A stretch of 64,000 nt of DNA, taken from positions 682,001 through 746,000 of the forward strand of contig JANSYP010000001.1 in the NCBI GenBank assembly GCA_024742405.1, read 5' to 3'. The first letter of the stretch is position 1. Every line of letters begins with the position of its first letter. Below are positions 43,827 through 53,024 of the stretch, piece by piece. This DNA is from Paracoccaceae bacterium. Lineage in GTDB: Bacteria > Pseudomonadota > Alphaproteobacteria > Rhodobacterales > Rhodobacteraceae. The translations under genes were made by a program, and so were the position numbers. The notes under the pieces are model-generated. The model saw only the letters and a list, made by a program, of their open reading frames with translations, ran no database searches and was not told the DNA's origin.

Positions 43827-44909
43827 TCAACCTGCCTGAAGCCGGGCGCGGTTAAGTTCAAGCCAATAGGCGCTGAGCAAAAGCGGTCCGTCGGGCATCT
43901 CTCCGGCGGCAATACGGTCGAGCAGATCGGCTCGCGACACCAGTTGGGTGCGAATGTCCTCACCTTCATCCTCGACGCCGTGTAGACCCTCGGCAGTGTC
44001 GGGCAGGTCGGCGATGCCGATGAAAGACACGAGGTATTCCGAGAAGCAGCCGGTCGACGGGTAGTAGCTGCCGATCCGGTGCAAGGCCTGCAAGCGCAAC
44101 CCGGCCTCTTCGCCGGCTTCCTTGTGCGCGGTCTCCTCGGCCGTATCCCCGGGCTCAATCCGTCCGGCTATGGGCTCCAAAAGCCAGGGGTGGCGATCGC
44201 CCCGTGCATAGGGCGCGGCGCGGAACTGCTCCACCAGCAGAACCCGATCACGCGCCGGATCGTAGGGCAGGACCGTCACCGCATCGACGGCCATGAACAC
44301 GGCCCGGCGCAAAGGGCCCGTCGTGTCGCCAGAGTAGGTCCGGTGGCGAACCAGGTATTCGTTGACGGCGAAATACTCGGTGTAGGGTTGGGTTTGCCGC
44401 TCCAGAAAGACGTCTTCCCGGGTGAAACCGCTGCGGTCCTCACGTTCTGTTGCCTGCGACCTGGCGCGACTGTTGCTGCGCGACAGGATCATCGGCAGGC
44501 GCTGGGCGAGATCGGCCGGGGAGAACTTCTCCTGCAGTGACAGGAGATCGGGGAGGGCTGCCACCCAGGCTGCCAGAGCACGCGCGCGCCAGCGGTGGAT
44601 GTCGAAAGCTCCGGTGCTTTGCGCCAGCGGGACCAGAACGGTTTGCTTTTGTGTGGTTGCCGTAACCAGATCACAGCCGGCCACGGAAAAGGCCACCTCG
44701 AGTGCAGCATCGCTCCCCGCCGGCAGGGTGAAAACCTGACCGGTGCAATGTGCATTTGCTTCACGCTGAAGACCCGGCAAGGTCTGGATGTCCGCCTGGG
44801 TGAGGACATATCCGGCAAGGCTCAGGGCCTGCCCGCTCGTCGGCTCCAGGCCAAGAGCCGCAACCAAGGCCGGGTCGCACAGCGGATCGGGCAAAAAAAG
44901 GGACGCCAT
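43827..44909 (-). CDS. NUDIX hydrolase with degenerate N-terminal GGCT-like domain
   Basis: A 360-residue, two-part protein. The C-terminal half (about 165-360) is an ADP-ribose pyrophosphatase-type NUDIX domain: VTVLPYDPARDRVLLVEQFR and the box GRIEPGDTAEETAHKEAGEE, AGL. The first glutamate of the canonical GX5EX7REUXEEXGU is Asp here and the Arg is Lys. The first 160 residues align loosely with the gamma-glutamylcyclotransferase-like domain often fused to this NUDIX type in Rhodobacterales, ending RLPMILSRSNSRARS, but its FxYGTL start is lost. It probably hydrolyses ADP-ribose or similar nucleotide sugars. Confidence 0.75.
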   Translation of the reverse strand: MASLFLPDPLCDPALVAALGLEPTSGQALSLAGYVLTQADIQTLPGLQREANAHCTGQVFTLPAGSDAALEVAFSVAGCDLVTATTQKQTVLVPLAQSTGAFDIHRWRARALAAWVAALPDLLSLQEKFSPADLAQRLPMILSRSNSRARSQATEREDRSGFTREDVFLERQTQPYTEYFAVNEYLVRHRTYSGDTTGPLRRAVFMAVDAVTVLPYDPARDRVLLVEQFRAAPYARGDRHPWLLEPIAGRIEPGDTAEETAHKEAGEEAGLRLQALHRIGSYYPSTGCFSEYLVSFIGIADLPDTAEGLHGVEDEGEDIRTQLVSRADLLDRIAAGEMPDGPLLLSAYWLELNRARLQAG

Positions 44910-44973
44910 GGACGGACTCTCACCAGAACAACTCTGACTCCGGCCTAGCTCGCGGTCGCGGTACGGTCCAGCC

Positions 44974-46200
44974 TTAGCGGGGCCGCGCCGGTCCGTCGCT
45001 GCTCACGGTGATGTGGACGACGTCGCATACGCCAGTCTGAAAGGACGATGCGCAAGAGGTCAGATAGAAATTCCACATCCTCCGGAACCGGTCGTCAAAG
45101 CCCAGCGAGGCGACCTCCTCCCACCGCTCATTGAACGTCTCGTGCCAGCGCCGCAGGGTCTGGCTGTAGCTGTCGCCGAACTCGACCATGCCGGCCACGG
45201 CCATTCCCGATTTCTCGACCTCGGAGCGCAGGGCATTCGGGCTGGGCAGCATGCCGCCCGGAAAGATGTATTTCTGTATGAAATCAACGCTCTTGCGATA
45301 GGTCGCGAAACGCTTTTCCTCGACCGTGATGATCTGGAGCGCGGCCCGCCGGCCAGGCTTCAGCCGCTCGCGCAGGGCCTTGAAGTAGGTGGGCCAGTAG
45401 CGCTCGCCCACAGCTTCGAACATCTCGATCGAGATGGCCCCGTCATAGAGCCCCGTTTCGTCGCGGTAGTCCTGAAGCTTGATCTCGACCTTGTCGGACA
45501 GGCCTGCCGCCGCCATCCGCTCCTTGGCATAGTCATGCTGTTCGCGGCTGATCGTCAGTGCAGTGACGCGCAGATCCCGTTCGCGCGCGGCAAATTCGGC
45601 GAAGCCGCCCCAGCCGCAGCCGATCTCGAGAATATGATCACCGGGCTTGGCGCCGATCGCATCGATCATGCGCGCGTACTTTGCACCTTGGGCGGTTTCG
45701 GTGCTTTCCTGGCCATTCTCGAACAGCGCCGAAGAGTAGGTCATCGTATCGTCCAGCCAGAGCCGGTAGAAATCATTGCCGAGATCGTAGTGATAACTGA
45801 TATTGCGCCGCGCCTGGCGCTTGGAGTTCGACCGAAGAAAGAACCGGAGCCGCTCGTAGGTGCGCACAAGCCGAATGCCGGGAAAGCCGTCGAGCATCGC
45901 CTCGTTGGTGTCGTGGATCAGGTCCATGAAGGCCTGCAGATCGGGCGTGCACCACCAGCCTTCGAGATAGGCTTCGGAGAAGCCCAGATCGCCGTCGCGC
46001 AGCAGGCGGGCAAAAAGATCTGGATTATAAACCGAGACTTCGGCGACGGGACCGGGTTCCGGTCCCTCAATGCGAAACTTCCGACCGTCGGGCAGGATCA
46101 CGTCCAGCCGGCCTTTGCGCATCCCCTGTGCCTGGGCGAAGACGGTGGCAAAGTAGCGCGGAAGGCCCGATTGTCCCTCAGTGGTCGTGAGCACGTTCAT
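44974..46200 (-). CDS. cfa: Cyclopropane-fatty-acyl-phospholipid synthase
   Basis: A 408-residue SAM-dependent lipid methyltransferase. An N-terminal lipid-binding part (about 1-120) precedes the conserved NISYHYDLGNDFYRLWLDDT and MTYSSALF, the SAM motif HILEIGCGWGGFAEFAA, and EMFEAVGERYWPTYF, with the catalytic Glu and Tyr region. It methylenates unsaturated phospholipid chains, hardening the membrane to acid and stress. The minus-strand neighbours are independent metabolic genes. Confidence 0.92.
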   Translation of the reverse strand: MNVLTTTEGQSGLPRYFATVFAQAQGMRKGRLDVILPDGRKFRIEGPEPGPVAEVSVYNPDLFARLLRDGDLGFSEAYLEGWWCTPDLQAFMDLIHDTNEAMLDGFPGIRLVRTYERLRFFLRSNSKRQARRNISYHYDLGNDFYRLWLDDTMTYSSALFENGQESTETAQGAKYARMIDAIGAKPGDHILEIGCGWGGFAEFAARERDLRVTALTISREQHDYAKERMAAAGLSDKVEIKLQDYRDETGLYDGAISIEMFEAVGERYWPTYFKALRERLKPGRRAALQIITVEEKRFATYRKSVDFIQKYIFPGGMLPSPNALRSEVEKSGMAVAGMVEFGDSYSQTLRRWHETFNERWEEVASLGFDDRFRRMWNFYLTSCASSFQTGVCDVVHITVSSDGPARPR

Positions 46201-46285
46201 GAAGTTCCCTCTGTCCAGTTCGGGTGACAGTTACTGCGTGGTGGGCAAAAGACAAATTCTATTCTTTAACGTTTTCGTAACGGCA

Positions 46286-47707
46286 TCAGGACACGCGGCC
46301 CCGGTAGGCTTCCAACGCGCGTGTGCGGCCCTCCGATGCGCTGACCACCGGCGCCGGGTAGGACATGTTTGGGGACAGCTTCCAGGCGCGCGGCACCGCG
46401 TCGAAAAAGGCAAGGGCTTCGGGTGCGGGGCTGGACAATCCTTCGGCGATCCAGCGGCGGACATAGGCATGGTCGGGGTCGAACTTGTCGAGCTGCGTCT
46501 CCGGATTGAAGACCCGGAAATAGGGCGTGGCATCGGGACCGGAACCAGCCGACCACTGCCAACCCATCGCGTTGGAGGCCGGATCCCAGTCGATCAGGCA
46601 GTCGGCGAACCAGTCGAGCCCGATGCGCCAGTCCGTCAGCAGGTGCTTGGTCAGATATGATGCCACGATCATGCGCCCGCGATTGTGCATCCGGCCGGTC
46701 ACATACATCTCGCGCATGGCGGCGTCGACAAAGCGGATGCCCGTGCGGCCCTGTTTCCAGGCGACGACATGGGGATGGTCGGCATCGGTGTTCCAGGGAA
46801 ACGCGTCCCACTCTTCGCGCCAGTTCCCGCTCAGGATGCGCGGGGTATGGTGGGCGAGGTGATAGGCGAACTCTCTCCAGACAAGCTCCTTCAGAAAAGT
46901 CTCTGCGCCGGCCTTGCCCTCGGCGCGCGCGCGCTGACCCGCATGCCAGCATGTGCGGGGGCTGATCTCGCCGAACGCCAGGTTCTCGCTGAGGTTCGAG
47001 GTGCCGTTCAGCGACGGCAGATCGCGCGTCCGGTCATAGTCGGCCACGATGTCGGTGATGAAGGCGTCAAGCCGGCGCGCGGCCTTGCCTTCGCCGATAT
47101 TGGCGTGGGGCGCCACGATCGCGGCGCCGCGGTTCATCGCGGCACCGGTTTGCCAGTCGTCCAGCACGTCGCTTGCAGGCCAGCGGTCCGGGGCGGGCAG
47201 CGTCGAGGGGGCTGGGAGCGGGCCTGCAATCTCCGCGCCGCGGACGGATTTCCACATCGGCGTGAAGACCTTGTAGAACCCGCCTGTCTTGGTCTCGACG
47301 GTCCAGGGCTCGAAAAGGAGATGCCCGGCAAAGCTGCGCGCCTCGATCCCGTCGGCTTTCAGGCCAGCCTTTACCTTCGTGTCGCGCGCCTTGGTGTCGG
47401 GGGTGTAAAGCCGCGACCAGCTGACCGATCCGGCGCCCGTTTCCGTGATCACGCGCCGCAATTCTGCCAACGGCTCGCCGCGGCGCAGGATCAGACGGGT
47501 GCCGCGGGCCTCAAGTGTCTGCGACAGCGTCCGCAGACCTTCACCCAGCCGCCATTGCGGCGCCGCCCCCAACCTATCGTCGAGCGGGTCCCACACGAAG
47601 ACCGGGATCACCGGGCCACCGCGCTCGCAGGCCGCGGTAAGGGCGGCATTGTCGGACAGCCGCAGATCGCGTCGGACCCACCAGATTGCGGGAGATGTCT
47701 GGGTCAT
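46286..47707 (-). CDS. phrB: Deoxyribodipyrimidine photolyase
   Basis: A 473-residue class I CPD photolyase. The N-terminal antenna domain begins IWWVRRDLRLSDNAALTAAC. The C-terminal FAD domain has RDLPSLNGTSNLSENLAFGE (TSxLSxxLxxGxxS), LVWREFAYHLAHHTP, GIRFVDAAMREMYVTGRMHN, RGRMIVASYLTKHLL and the end signature near PYFRVFNPETQLDKFDPD. It repairs UV dimers with blue light and FADH. No EcfG promoter was found in front of it. Confidence 0.95.
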   Translation of the reverse strand: MTQTSPAIWWVRRDLRLSDNAALTAACERGGPVIPVFVWDPLDDRLGAAPQWRLGEGLRTLSQTLEARGTRLILRRGEPLAELRRVITETGAGSVSWSRLYTPDTKARDTKVKAGLKADGIEARSFAGHLLFEPWTVETKTGGFYKVFTPMWKSVRGAEIAGPLPAPSTLPAPDRWPASDVLDDWQTGAAMNRGAAIVAPHANIGEGKAARRLDAFITDIVADYDRTRDLPSLNGTSNLSENLAFGEISPRTCWHAGQRARAEGKAGAETFLKELVWREFAYHLAHHTPRILSGNWREEWDAFPWNTDADHPHVVAWKQGRTGIRFVDAAMREMYVTGRMHNRGRMIVASYLTKHLLTDWRIGLDWFADCLIDWDPASNAMGWQWSAGSGPDATPYFRVFNPETQLDKFDPDHAYVRRWIAEGLSSPAPEALAFFDAVPRAWKLSPNMSYPAPVVSASEGRTRALEAYRGRVS

Positions 47708-47735
47708 TGATACTCCGGCGGTTCAGGACAACTGG

Positions 47736-48968
47736 TCAGAGGACGTGATCTAGGGCCTCGAGCAGCCGACCAACCTCAGCTTCACTGGTGTAGTGAACAA
47801 AGCTGAGGCGCAACACGCCATGGCTGGCGTCGACACCGAGAGCGCGCAAACAGCGCGCGGCGTAGAAATGTCCGGCACCGGCCATGATCCCGTGGGTGTT
47901 CAGGCGTGACACCAGATCCTGTGGATTGTCCTGAACGACGAGCGAGAGGGTCGGCGCCCGATGCACGGCCCGATCAGGCCCCAGCAGGCGAACATCGTTG
48001 CGTGCGCGAAGATACTCCAGCAGTGGCTCCATAAGGCGGGTCTCATGGGCGCGAAACAAATCGTGCAGTTGGGCGGCACGGCCCTTCGCATCGCGCCCGG
48101 CGCGGTAGTGCTTGTCGTAGAGCGCATCGTAGTAATCGCTTAGCCCGGCACAGGCGGCGACCTGCGCATGGTCGGGACCGGCCGGTGTGAAGCGTTTCTC
48201 GGGCCTGTCAGCATTGAAGACGTGTCCCTGATTGGGCAGTTGCAGCGCCAGCTCGCGTCGCATGCACATGATCCCCTGATGGGGCCCAAAGGTTTTGTAG
48301 GCGGAAAACAGATAGATGTCCGCATCGAGCGCGCCGACATTGGGAAATCCGTGCGGAGCGTAGCTGACGCCATCGACGCAGACCAAGGCGCCCGCGTCAT
48401 GGGCGATCCGTGTCAGGTGTGCGACATCGTTGATCTCGCCCAGAATGTTCGAGCAATGGGGAAAACAGACCAATGCAACGCGGTCATCAAGCAGCGCCCG
48501 CAACCCGTCCGCAGACAGGTGCCCTGTCTCCGGGTCCATCTGCCATTCCCGCAGCTCGAACCCGCGCGCGGCCAGTCGGCGCCAGGGACCGCTGTTGGCT
48601 TCATGATCCTGGTCGGTGACGATGATCGCGGCCCCTTCGGGCAGCCACTCCGCAAAGGCTTGGGACAAGACGTAGGTATTCTGGGTCGTGGAGGGCCCGA
48701 AGCTCAGCTCGCTGGTCTGGATGCCGAGCATCTGAGCAAGCCGTGTATGCGCGTCGTCCATCTCCTGGCCCGCGATGCGCGAGGCGTCGAACCCGTGGTT
48801 CGGCTGCACCTTGTGCTCGCGATAGAACCGGGAGAGCCGCCAGATCACATGGCGGCAAACATAACTGCCACCGGCGTTTTCGAAGAACGCCTTGTCCCGC
48901 AAGGCCGGTTCTTCGAATGCCGGAAACTGTCGCCGAACGTAGTCAAGATCGAGCCTCGGTTCGATCAT
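47736..48968 (-). CDS. Class-V aminotransferase (cysteine desulfurase-like)
   Basis: A 410-residue PLP enzyme of the cysteine-desulfurase-like group of class-V aminotransferases. FFENAGGSYVCRHV is the N-terminal substrate site, FGPSTTQNTY binds PLP phosphate, and the cofactor lysine is in DIYLFSAYKTFGPHQGIM near 222-239. It lacks the mobile cysteine loop of true IscS/NifS desulfurases, and no iron-sulfur assembly genes are near, so a desulfurase role is not assured. Confidence 0.8.
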   Translation of the reverse strand: MIEPRLDLDYVRRQFPAFEEPALRDKAFFENAGGSYVCRHVIWRLSRFYREHKVQPNHGFDASRIAGQEMDDAHTRLAQMLGIQTSELSFGPSTTQNTYVLSQAFAEWLPEGAAIIVTDQDHEANSGPWRRLAARGFELREWQMDPETGHLSADGLRALLDDRVALVCFPHCSNILGEINDVAHLTRIAHDAGALVCVDGVSYAPHGFPNVGALDADIYLFSAYKTFGPHQGIMCMRRELALQLPNQGHVFNADRPEKRFTPAGPDHAQVAACAGLSDYYDALYDKHYRAGRDAKGRAAQLHDLFRAHETRLMEPLLEYLRARNDVRLLGPDRAVHRAPTLSLVVQDNPQDLVSRLNTHGIMAGAGHFYAARCLRALGVDASHGVLRLSFVHYTSEAEVGRLLEALDHVL

Positions 48969-49075
48969 GTCTCACGCGTCCCCCCGGAATTCCTGCTTCT
49001 TGCGCGAAGCGACTACGTATTCCGGGGGGACCAAGCCTCAACCGCGTTGGTCACTTAGAGACGAAAAAAGTTTGT

Positions 49076-50065
49076 TCAGGCCCTCACATCGACCACAATC
49101 CGTCCCTTCACCTGCCCATTGAGGATGTCGGCTCCGAGCTGCGGCAGATCCGCTAAAACCGCGGGCACGATCATCTCCTCGAGCTTGTCCATCGGCAGGT
49201 CCTTCGCGATCCGCTGCCAGGCGCGCAGCCGGTTGTCGTAGGGCTGCAGCACGCTGTCGATGCCCAGCAGATTGACCGCGCGCAGCAGGAACGGGATGAC
49301 CGTGGCGGGCAGCTGTGCACCCCCCGCAAGGCCGACCGCTGCGACCGACGCGCGGTACTTCATCTGGCCGAGCACGCGGGCGAGCATCGCGCCGCCCACG
49401 GCATCGACGCAGCCAGCCCAGGTTTCTGACTCCAGCGGTCGCTTGACGGTTTCGTTGATCTCCTCGCGCGGCACGATCTGCGTGGCGCCAAGCTGCCTCA
49501 GGTAATCTGCGGTCTCCGGCCGTCCGGTCACACCGGCAACCTCATAGCCCAGATTGGCGAGGATCGCGGTCGCCACCGATCCAACGCCACCTGCGGCACC
49601 GGTCACCAGCACAGGACCGTGGCCAGGGGTCAGCCCGTGATCCTCCAGCGCCATCACCGCCAGCATCGCCGTAAAACCTGCAGTACCTACGGCCATCGCC
49701 TGCCGCGCGCTCAGCCCCTCGGGCAGGGGCACCAACCAGTCGGCCTTGACCCGCGCCTTTTCGGAGTAGCCGCCCCAATGGGCCTCGCCGACGCGCCAGC
49801 CGGTCAGAACGACTGCATCACCGGGCGCATAGCGGTCATCGTCCGAGGCTGACACCGTTCCGGCGAAATCGATGCCCGGCACATGGGGATAGTGGCGCAC
49901 CAGACCGCCACCTGGCCCAATGCAGAGCCCGTCTTTGTAGTTCACCGTGGAGTAGGCGACATCCACCGTGACTTCGGCTTCCGGCAGCCGGCTATCGTCG
50001 AGCTCCTGCACGCTCGCGCTCGTCGCGCCGTCCGTATCTTTCTCAACCACGAGTGCCCTGAACAT
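49076..50065 (-). CDS. acuI: Acrylyl-CoA reductase AcuI-type MDR oxidoreductase
   Basis: A 329-residue zinc-free medium-chain reductase. AYSTVNYKDGLCIGPGGGLV and HYPHVPGIDFAGTV are typical of AcuI; VLVTGAAGGVGSVATAILAN is the NADPH site and GWRVGEAHWGGYSEKARV the substrate loop. In roseobacters AcuI reduces toxic acrylyl-CoA from dimethylsulfoniopropionate breakdown to propionyl-CoA. No DMSP lyase or acuR/acuK lies nearby, so here it stands alone, perhaps as a detoxifying enzyme. Confidence 0.88.
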   Translation of the reverse strand: MFRALVVEKDTDGATSASVQELDDSRLPEAEVTVDVAYSTVNYKDGLCIGPGGGLVRHYPHVPGIDFAGTVSASDDDRYAPGDAVVLTGWRVGEAHWGGYSEKARVKADWLVPLPEGLSARQAMAVGTAGFTAMLAVMALEDHGLTPGHGPVLVTGAAGGVGSVATAILANLGYEVAGVTGRPETADYLRQLGATQIVPREEINETVKRPLESETWAGCVDAVGGAMLARVLGQMKYRASVAAVGLAGGAQLPATVIPFLLRAVNLLGIDSVLQPYDNRLRAWQRIAKDLPMDKLEEMIVPAVLADLPQLGADILNGQVKGRIVVDVRA

Positions 50066-50221
50066 TGTCGCTTCCTTCTCATTGCGTCGGACTTGGTCCC
50101 TGTGCCGTCCTCTGTCTGACCGCTTGGCCCGAGCTTGTGAAGGGCCGACGGACAGCTTTGGCTTGTGCCGCCCGGTTCACGCTTTTAGCGTTCCGCGCAA
50201 ATGGATGGACATGGGGGTCCG

Positions 50222-51274
50222 ATGACACGTTTTAGCCGCCTTTTCGTTGCCGCCAGCGTGCTGGCGATCAGTGCCACCGCAACATTTGCCGAGGACCCGG
50301 ATCTTCTGGTGCTCGACTGGTCGGGATTTGAGGAGGAACCCTACTGGGCCGCCTATGCGGAACAGCATGGACAGTCGCCGACCTATACGTTCTTCGGTGA
50401 TGATGAGGAGGCGTTCCAGAAGCTGCGCTCGGGCTTTCGCGCCGATGTCTCGCACCCATGCCCGCAATCGGTGGTCAAATGGCGCGACGCCGGTCTGATC
50501 GAGCCTTGGGACGTTTCCAAGATCCCGTCCTACCAGAGCGTCGCGGAAGAGTTCCGAACCGATCCGACCTTTGTGGTCGACGGCGCGGTCTATTTCATCC
50601 CTGCCGACCTCGGGGCCACGGCGGTGGCCTACAACACCGAAGAAGTGCCTGCAGAGGATGTGCAAAGCCTGCAGATCTTCCTCGACCCGAAATATGCCGG
50701 GCGGATCTCGCTGCCGAGCGGAGTTGACGATCTTTACTCGCTCGCCTTCCTGGCGACCGGCCTTTCGGACTGGAGCCAGGCGACCGAGGAGGACGTGCAA
50801 AAAGCCAGCGAGTGGCTGCGCCAGGCCCATCCCAACGTGCGCGCCTACTGGAACGACGGCGCGGAGCTCGCGCAGTTGATGGGCACGAGTGAAGTGCTGC
50901 TGTCCTGGGCCTGGAACGAGACGCCAGTTCAGATGCAGGCCGAAGGTCACCCGATCGAGTTTCAGCGAGAGGCGGAAGAGGGCTCCTCGCTGTGGTTCTG
51001 TGGCTATGTGAACCTCGCCGACGGACCGGGCAGCGAAGACAAGGCCCACGACTTCATGGAAAGCTTCCTGCAAGCGCCTGTGGCCCAATACATCGTCGAG
51101 GAGTGGGGATACGGGCACGGCAATGCCGAGGCGATGGAAGCGCTCGGTGCCGAGGCGCTCGATGCGATCTATATGGGGCCCGTCGAGGCGCCCGTTCTGA
51201 ACCAGGTGCCGATGGACAACCGTGTGCGCGAAATGATGGTTCGGGAGGCCGAGCGCATCAAGGCGGGCTTCTGA
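50222..51274 (+). CDS. Polyamine-type ABC transporter substrate-binding protein (PotD-like)
   Basis: About 350 residues from the ATG at 50222 (GGGGGT upstream). A Sec signal (LFVAASVLAISATATFA) is followed by DPDLLVLDWSGFEEEPYWAA, SHPCPQSVVKWRDAGLIEPW and FIPADLGATAVAYNTEEV, the layout of spermidine/putrescine receptors. The cognate permease and ATPase genes are not beside it, so it is an orphan receptor using a transporter encoded elsewhere, or a sensor. A GNAT acetyltransferase follows after 33 nt in what looks like the same transcript; polyamine acetylation would be a tempting link but is speculative. Confidence 0.8.
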   Translation: MTRFSRLFVAASVLAISATATFAEDPDLLVLDWSGFEEEPYWAAYAEQHGQSPTYTFFGDDEEAFQKLRSGFRADVSHPCPQSVVKWRDAGLIEPWDVSKIPSYQSVAEEFRTDPTFVVDGAVYFIPADLGATAVAYNTEEVPAEDVQSLQIFLDPKYAGRISLPSGVDDLYSLAFLATGLSDWSQATEEDVQKASEWLRQAHPNVRAYWNDGAELAQLMGTSEVLLSWAWNETPVQMQAEGHPIEFQREAEEGSSLWFCGYVNLADGPGSEDKAHDFMESFLQAPVAQYIVEEWGYGHGNAEAMEALGAEALDAIYMGPVEAPVLNQVPMDNRVREMMVREAERIKAGF

Positions 51275-51307
51275 GTCGTCGTGGGGCCGGGTCGGGTCGA
51301 GAGTCCC

Positions 51308-51916
51308 GTGAGTGCGCCGCCGCTCTGGCCCGCGCCTTTCACGGCGCAGCACCCGCTTTGCGCCGTGCGTCTGCTGGGCCGGACCGATGCGGCGGATCTG
51401 GCTGAGGCATCACGCAGCCTCGACCATGCAGGACTGTGGTACACCTCTGTGCCGCTCCCCGAAGATGTTCCGGCCGAGATCGACCGGCGTCTGGCCCTCA
51501 TGGATGCGGGGACAATGCTGCCCTTTGCGGTGATCGACCCGCGCACGAATCGTGCGGTGGGGATGACGACCTACATGAATATCGATGCACCCAACAAACG
51601 TGTCGAAATCGGGTCGACATGGTACGGGGCTGGCGTCCAGCGTACGGGGCTGAACACGGCGTGCAAGCTGCTGCTGCTCGCGCAAGCGTTCGACATCCAT
51701 GACTGCATCGCGGTCGAATTTCGCACCCATCGGTTCAATCGCGCCAGCAGGGCGGCCATCGAGCGGCTGGGCGCACAACTCGACGGGGTGCTTCGCAACC
51801 ACATGATCGCGCCTGACGGGTTGCTGCGCGACACGGCGGTCTACTCGATCATCGCCGGTGAATGGCCGGTGGTGAAACGCAATCTGACCGCGATGCTCGA
51901 TGGTGCCGGGCGCTAG
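51308..51916 (+). CDS. GNAT-family N-acetyltransferase
   Basis: About 202 residues from GTG at 51308 (GAGAG 6-8 nt upstream; an earlier GTG at 51281 is possible). RimJ/RimL-type fold: PFAVIDPRTNRAVGMTTYM, then VEIGSTWYGAGVQRTGLNTA (beta-bulge and acetyl-CoA pyrophosphate loop), then VEFRTHRFNRASRAAIERLG. Its stop shares bases with the stop of convergent mbfA (CTAG). The substrate is unknown. Confidence 0.8.
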   Translation: MSAPPLWPAPFTAQHPLCAVRLLGRTDAADLAEASRSLDHAGLWYTSVPLPEDVPAEIDRRLALMDAGTMLPFAVIDPRTNRAVGMTTYMNIDAPNKRVEIGSTWYGAGVQRTGLNTACKLLLLAQAFDIHDCIAVEFRTHRFNRASRAAIERLGAQLDGVLRNHMIAPDGLLRDTAVYSIIAGEWPVVKRNLTAMLDGAGR

Positions 51917-52890
51917 CCGCTGCCGATCAGAATTCCGACGGCCAGAACAAGACCGCCGCCAATGACAACCTGCACCGTCGCGCGCAGGAACGGGGTTTCC
52001 ATGTACTTGTTCTGAATCCAGGCAATGGCCCAAAGCTCCACGAACACCACGAAGAAGGCGATCGTGGTGGCCGTCCAGAAATCGGTGATGAGATAGGGCA
52101 GGGCATGCCCCAATCCGCCGACCGTCGTCATGATCCCGGAGGCGAAACCGCGCTTGATCGGGGAGCCACGCCCAGACAGCTTGCCGTCATCCGATGCGGC
52201 TTCGGTGAACCCCATGGAAATCCCGGCCCCCACCGAGGCCGCTAGTCCCACCAGAAAGGTCGTCCAGGTGTTCTGAGTGGCAAAGGCGGTCGCAAAGATC
52301 GGCGCGAGGGTCGAGACCGACCCGTCCATGAGCCCGGCGAGCCCGGGTTGAACCCAGGTCAGGATCAGTTGTCGACGCTCCGTTTCCTCCTCGGTTTCGA
52401 GTGCAGCTTCGTCGAGATGCGCATCCTCCAGCCCGATGGCGGTGCGGACATGGCCGGCCTCGGCTGCGGCCAGATCACCGAGCAATTCGCGTGTCGCCGC
52501 GTCGGTACAGCGGCCGGCGGCCAGGGCATAGAACCGCTGTGCATCGCGTTCCATCGCGGCTGCCTGCGCCCGGATGTCTTCGAGCGTCATCACCTCGGTC
52601 AGCCAGACCGGCTTGCGCGCATAGTAGCCCAGCACATGCTCTCGCCGGATCAGAGGGATCGCGTCGCCGAAACGCTTGCGGTGCAGCTCGATCAGGCGGC
52701 GCCTATGCTCGTTCTCCTCAGCGGCCATGCCGGTGAAGATATCGGCCGAGGCGGGATAGTCGTTGGCCAGACGCTCGGCGTAGGAGCTGTAGATCCGCCC
52801 ATCATCCTCTTCGGACGATATTGCGAGAGCCAGGATTTCCTGCTCCGTAAGGTCGGCGAACCGCTTTCTGCCCCCGTTGAAAAGCTTCAT
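51913..52890 (-). CDS. mbfA: Membrane-bound ferritin MbfA (rubrerythrin-VIT1 fusion)
   Basis: A 325-residue fusion. The N-terminal ferritin-like diiron domain (about 15-160) shows AISSEEDDGRIYSSYAERL, MAAEENEHRRRLIELH and DLAAAEAGHVRTAIGLEDAH. The C-terminal VIT1/CCC1 domain (about 180-325) has five membrane helices with GLAGLMDGSVSTLAPIFATA and ASVGAGISMGFTEAAS. MbfA exports iron and protects against iron and peroxide stress. A perfect Irr/ICE palindrome lies 25 nt before its start, consistent with Irr repression under low iron. oxyR lies directly upstream on the same strand. Confidence 0.93.
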   Translation of the reverse strand: MKLFNGGRKRFADLTEQEILALAISSEEDDGRIYSSYAERLANDYPASADIFTGMAAEENEHRRRLIELHRKRFGDAIPLIRREHVLGYYARKPVWLTEVMTLEDIRAQAAAMERDAQRFYALAAGRCTDAATRELLGDLAAAEAGHVRTAIGLEDAHLDEAALETEEETERRQLILTWVQPGLAGLMDGSVSTLAPIFATAFATQNTWTTFLVGLAASVGAGISMGFTEAASDDGKLSGRGSPIKRGFASGIMTTVGGLGHALPYLITDFWTATTIAFFVVFVELWAIAWIQNKYMETPFLRATVQVVIGGGLVLAVGILIGSG

Positions 52891-52914
52891 GATCTGGCTC
52901 TTTGGCTGACATTG

Positions 52915-52931
52915 TTTAGAACCGTTCTAAA
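52915..52931. promoter_or_regulatory. Irr (ICE) box of mbfA
   Basis: TTTAGAACCGTTCTAAA is a perfect 7-3-7 palindrome identical to the alphaproteobacterial iron-control element consensus (TTTAGAA-N3-TTCTAAA). It lies 25 nt upstream of the mbfA start, the right place for Irr repression. Confidence 0.88.
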
Positions 52932-53024
52932 GTATTTGAAGCGACACTCAACGCCCAGCATGCCGCAGGGCCCTTTGCGAGGCGGGCGCCATCGGTGTCG
53001 TGCCAGCCTGGCGCCGACAGTCGT

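Noticed and set aside
50177-51352. A 391-codon minus-strand open frame opposite the PotD-like gene
   Set aside because: Antisense to a protein with signal peptide and family motifs; the composition is typical of GC-driven open frames.
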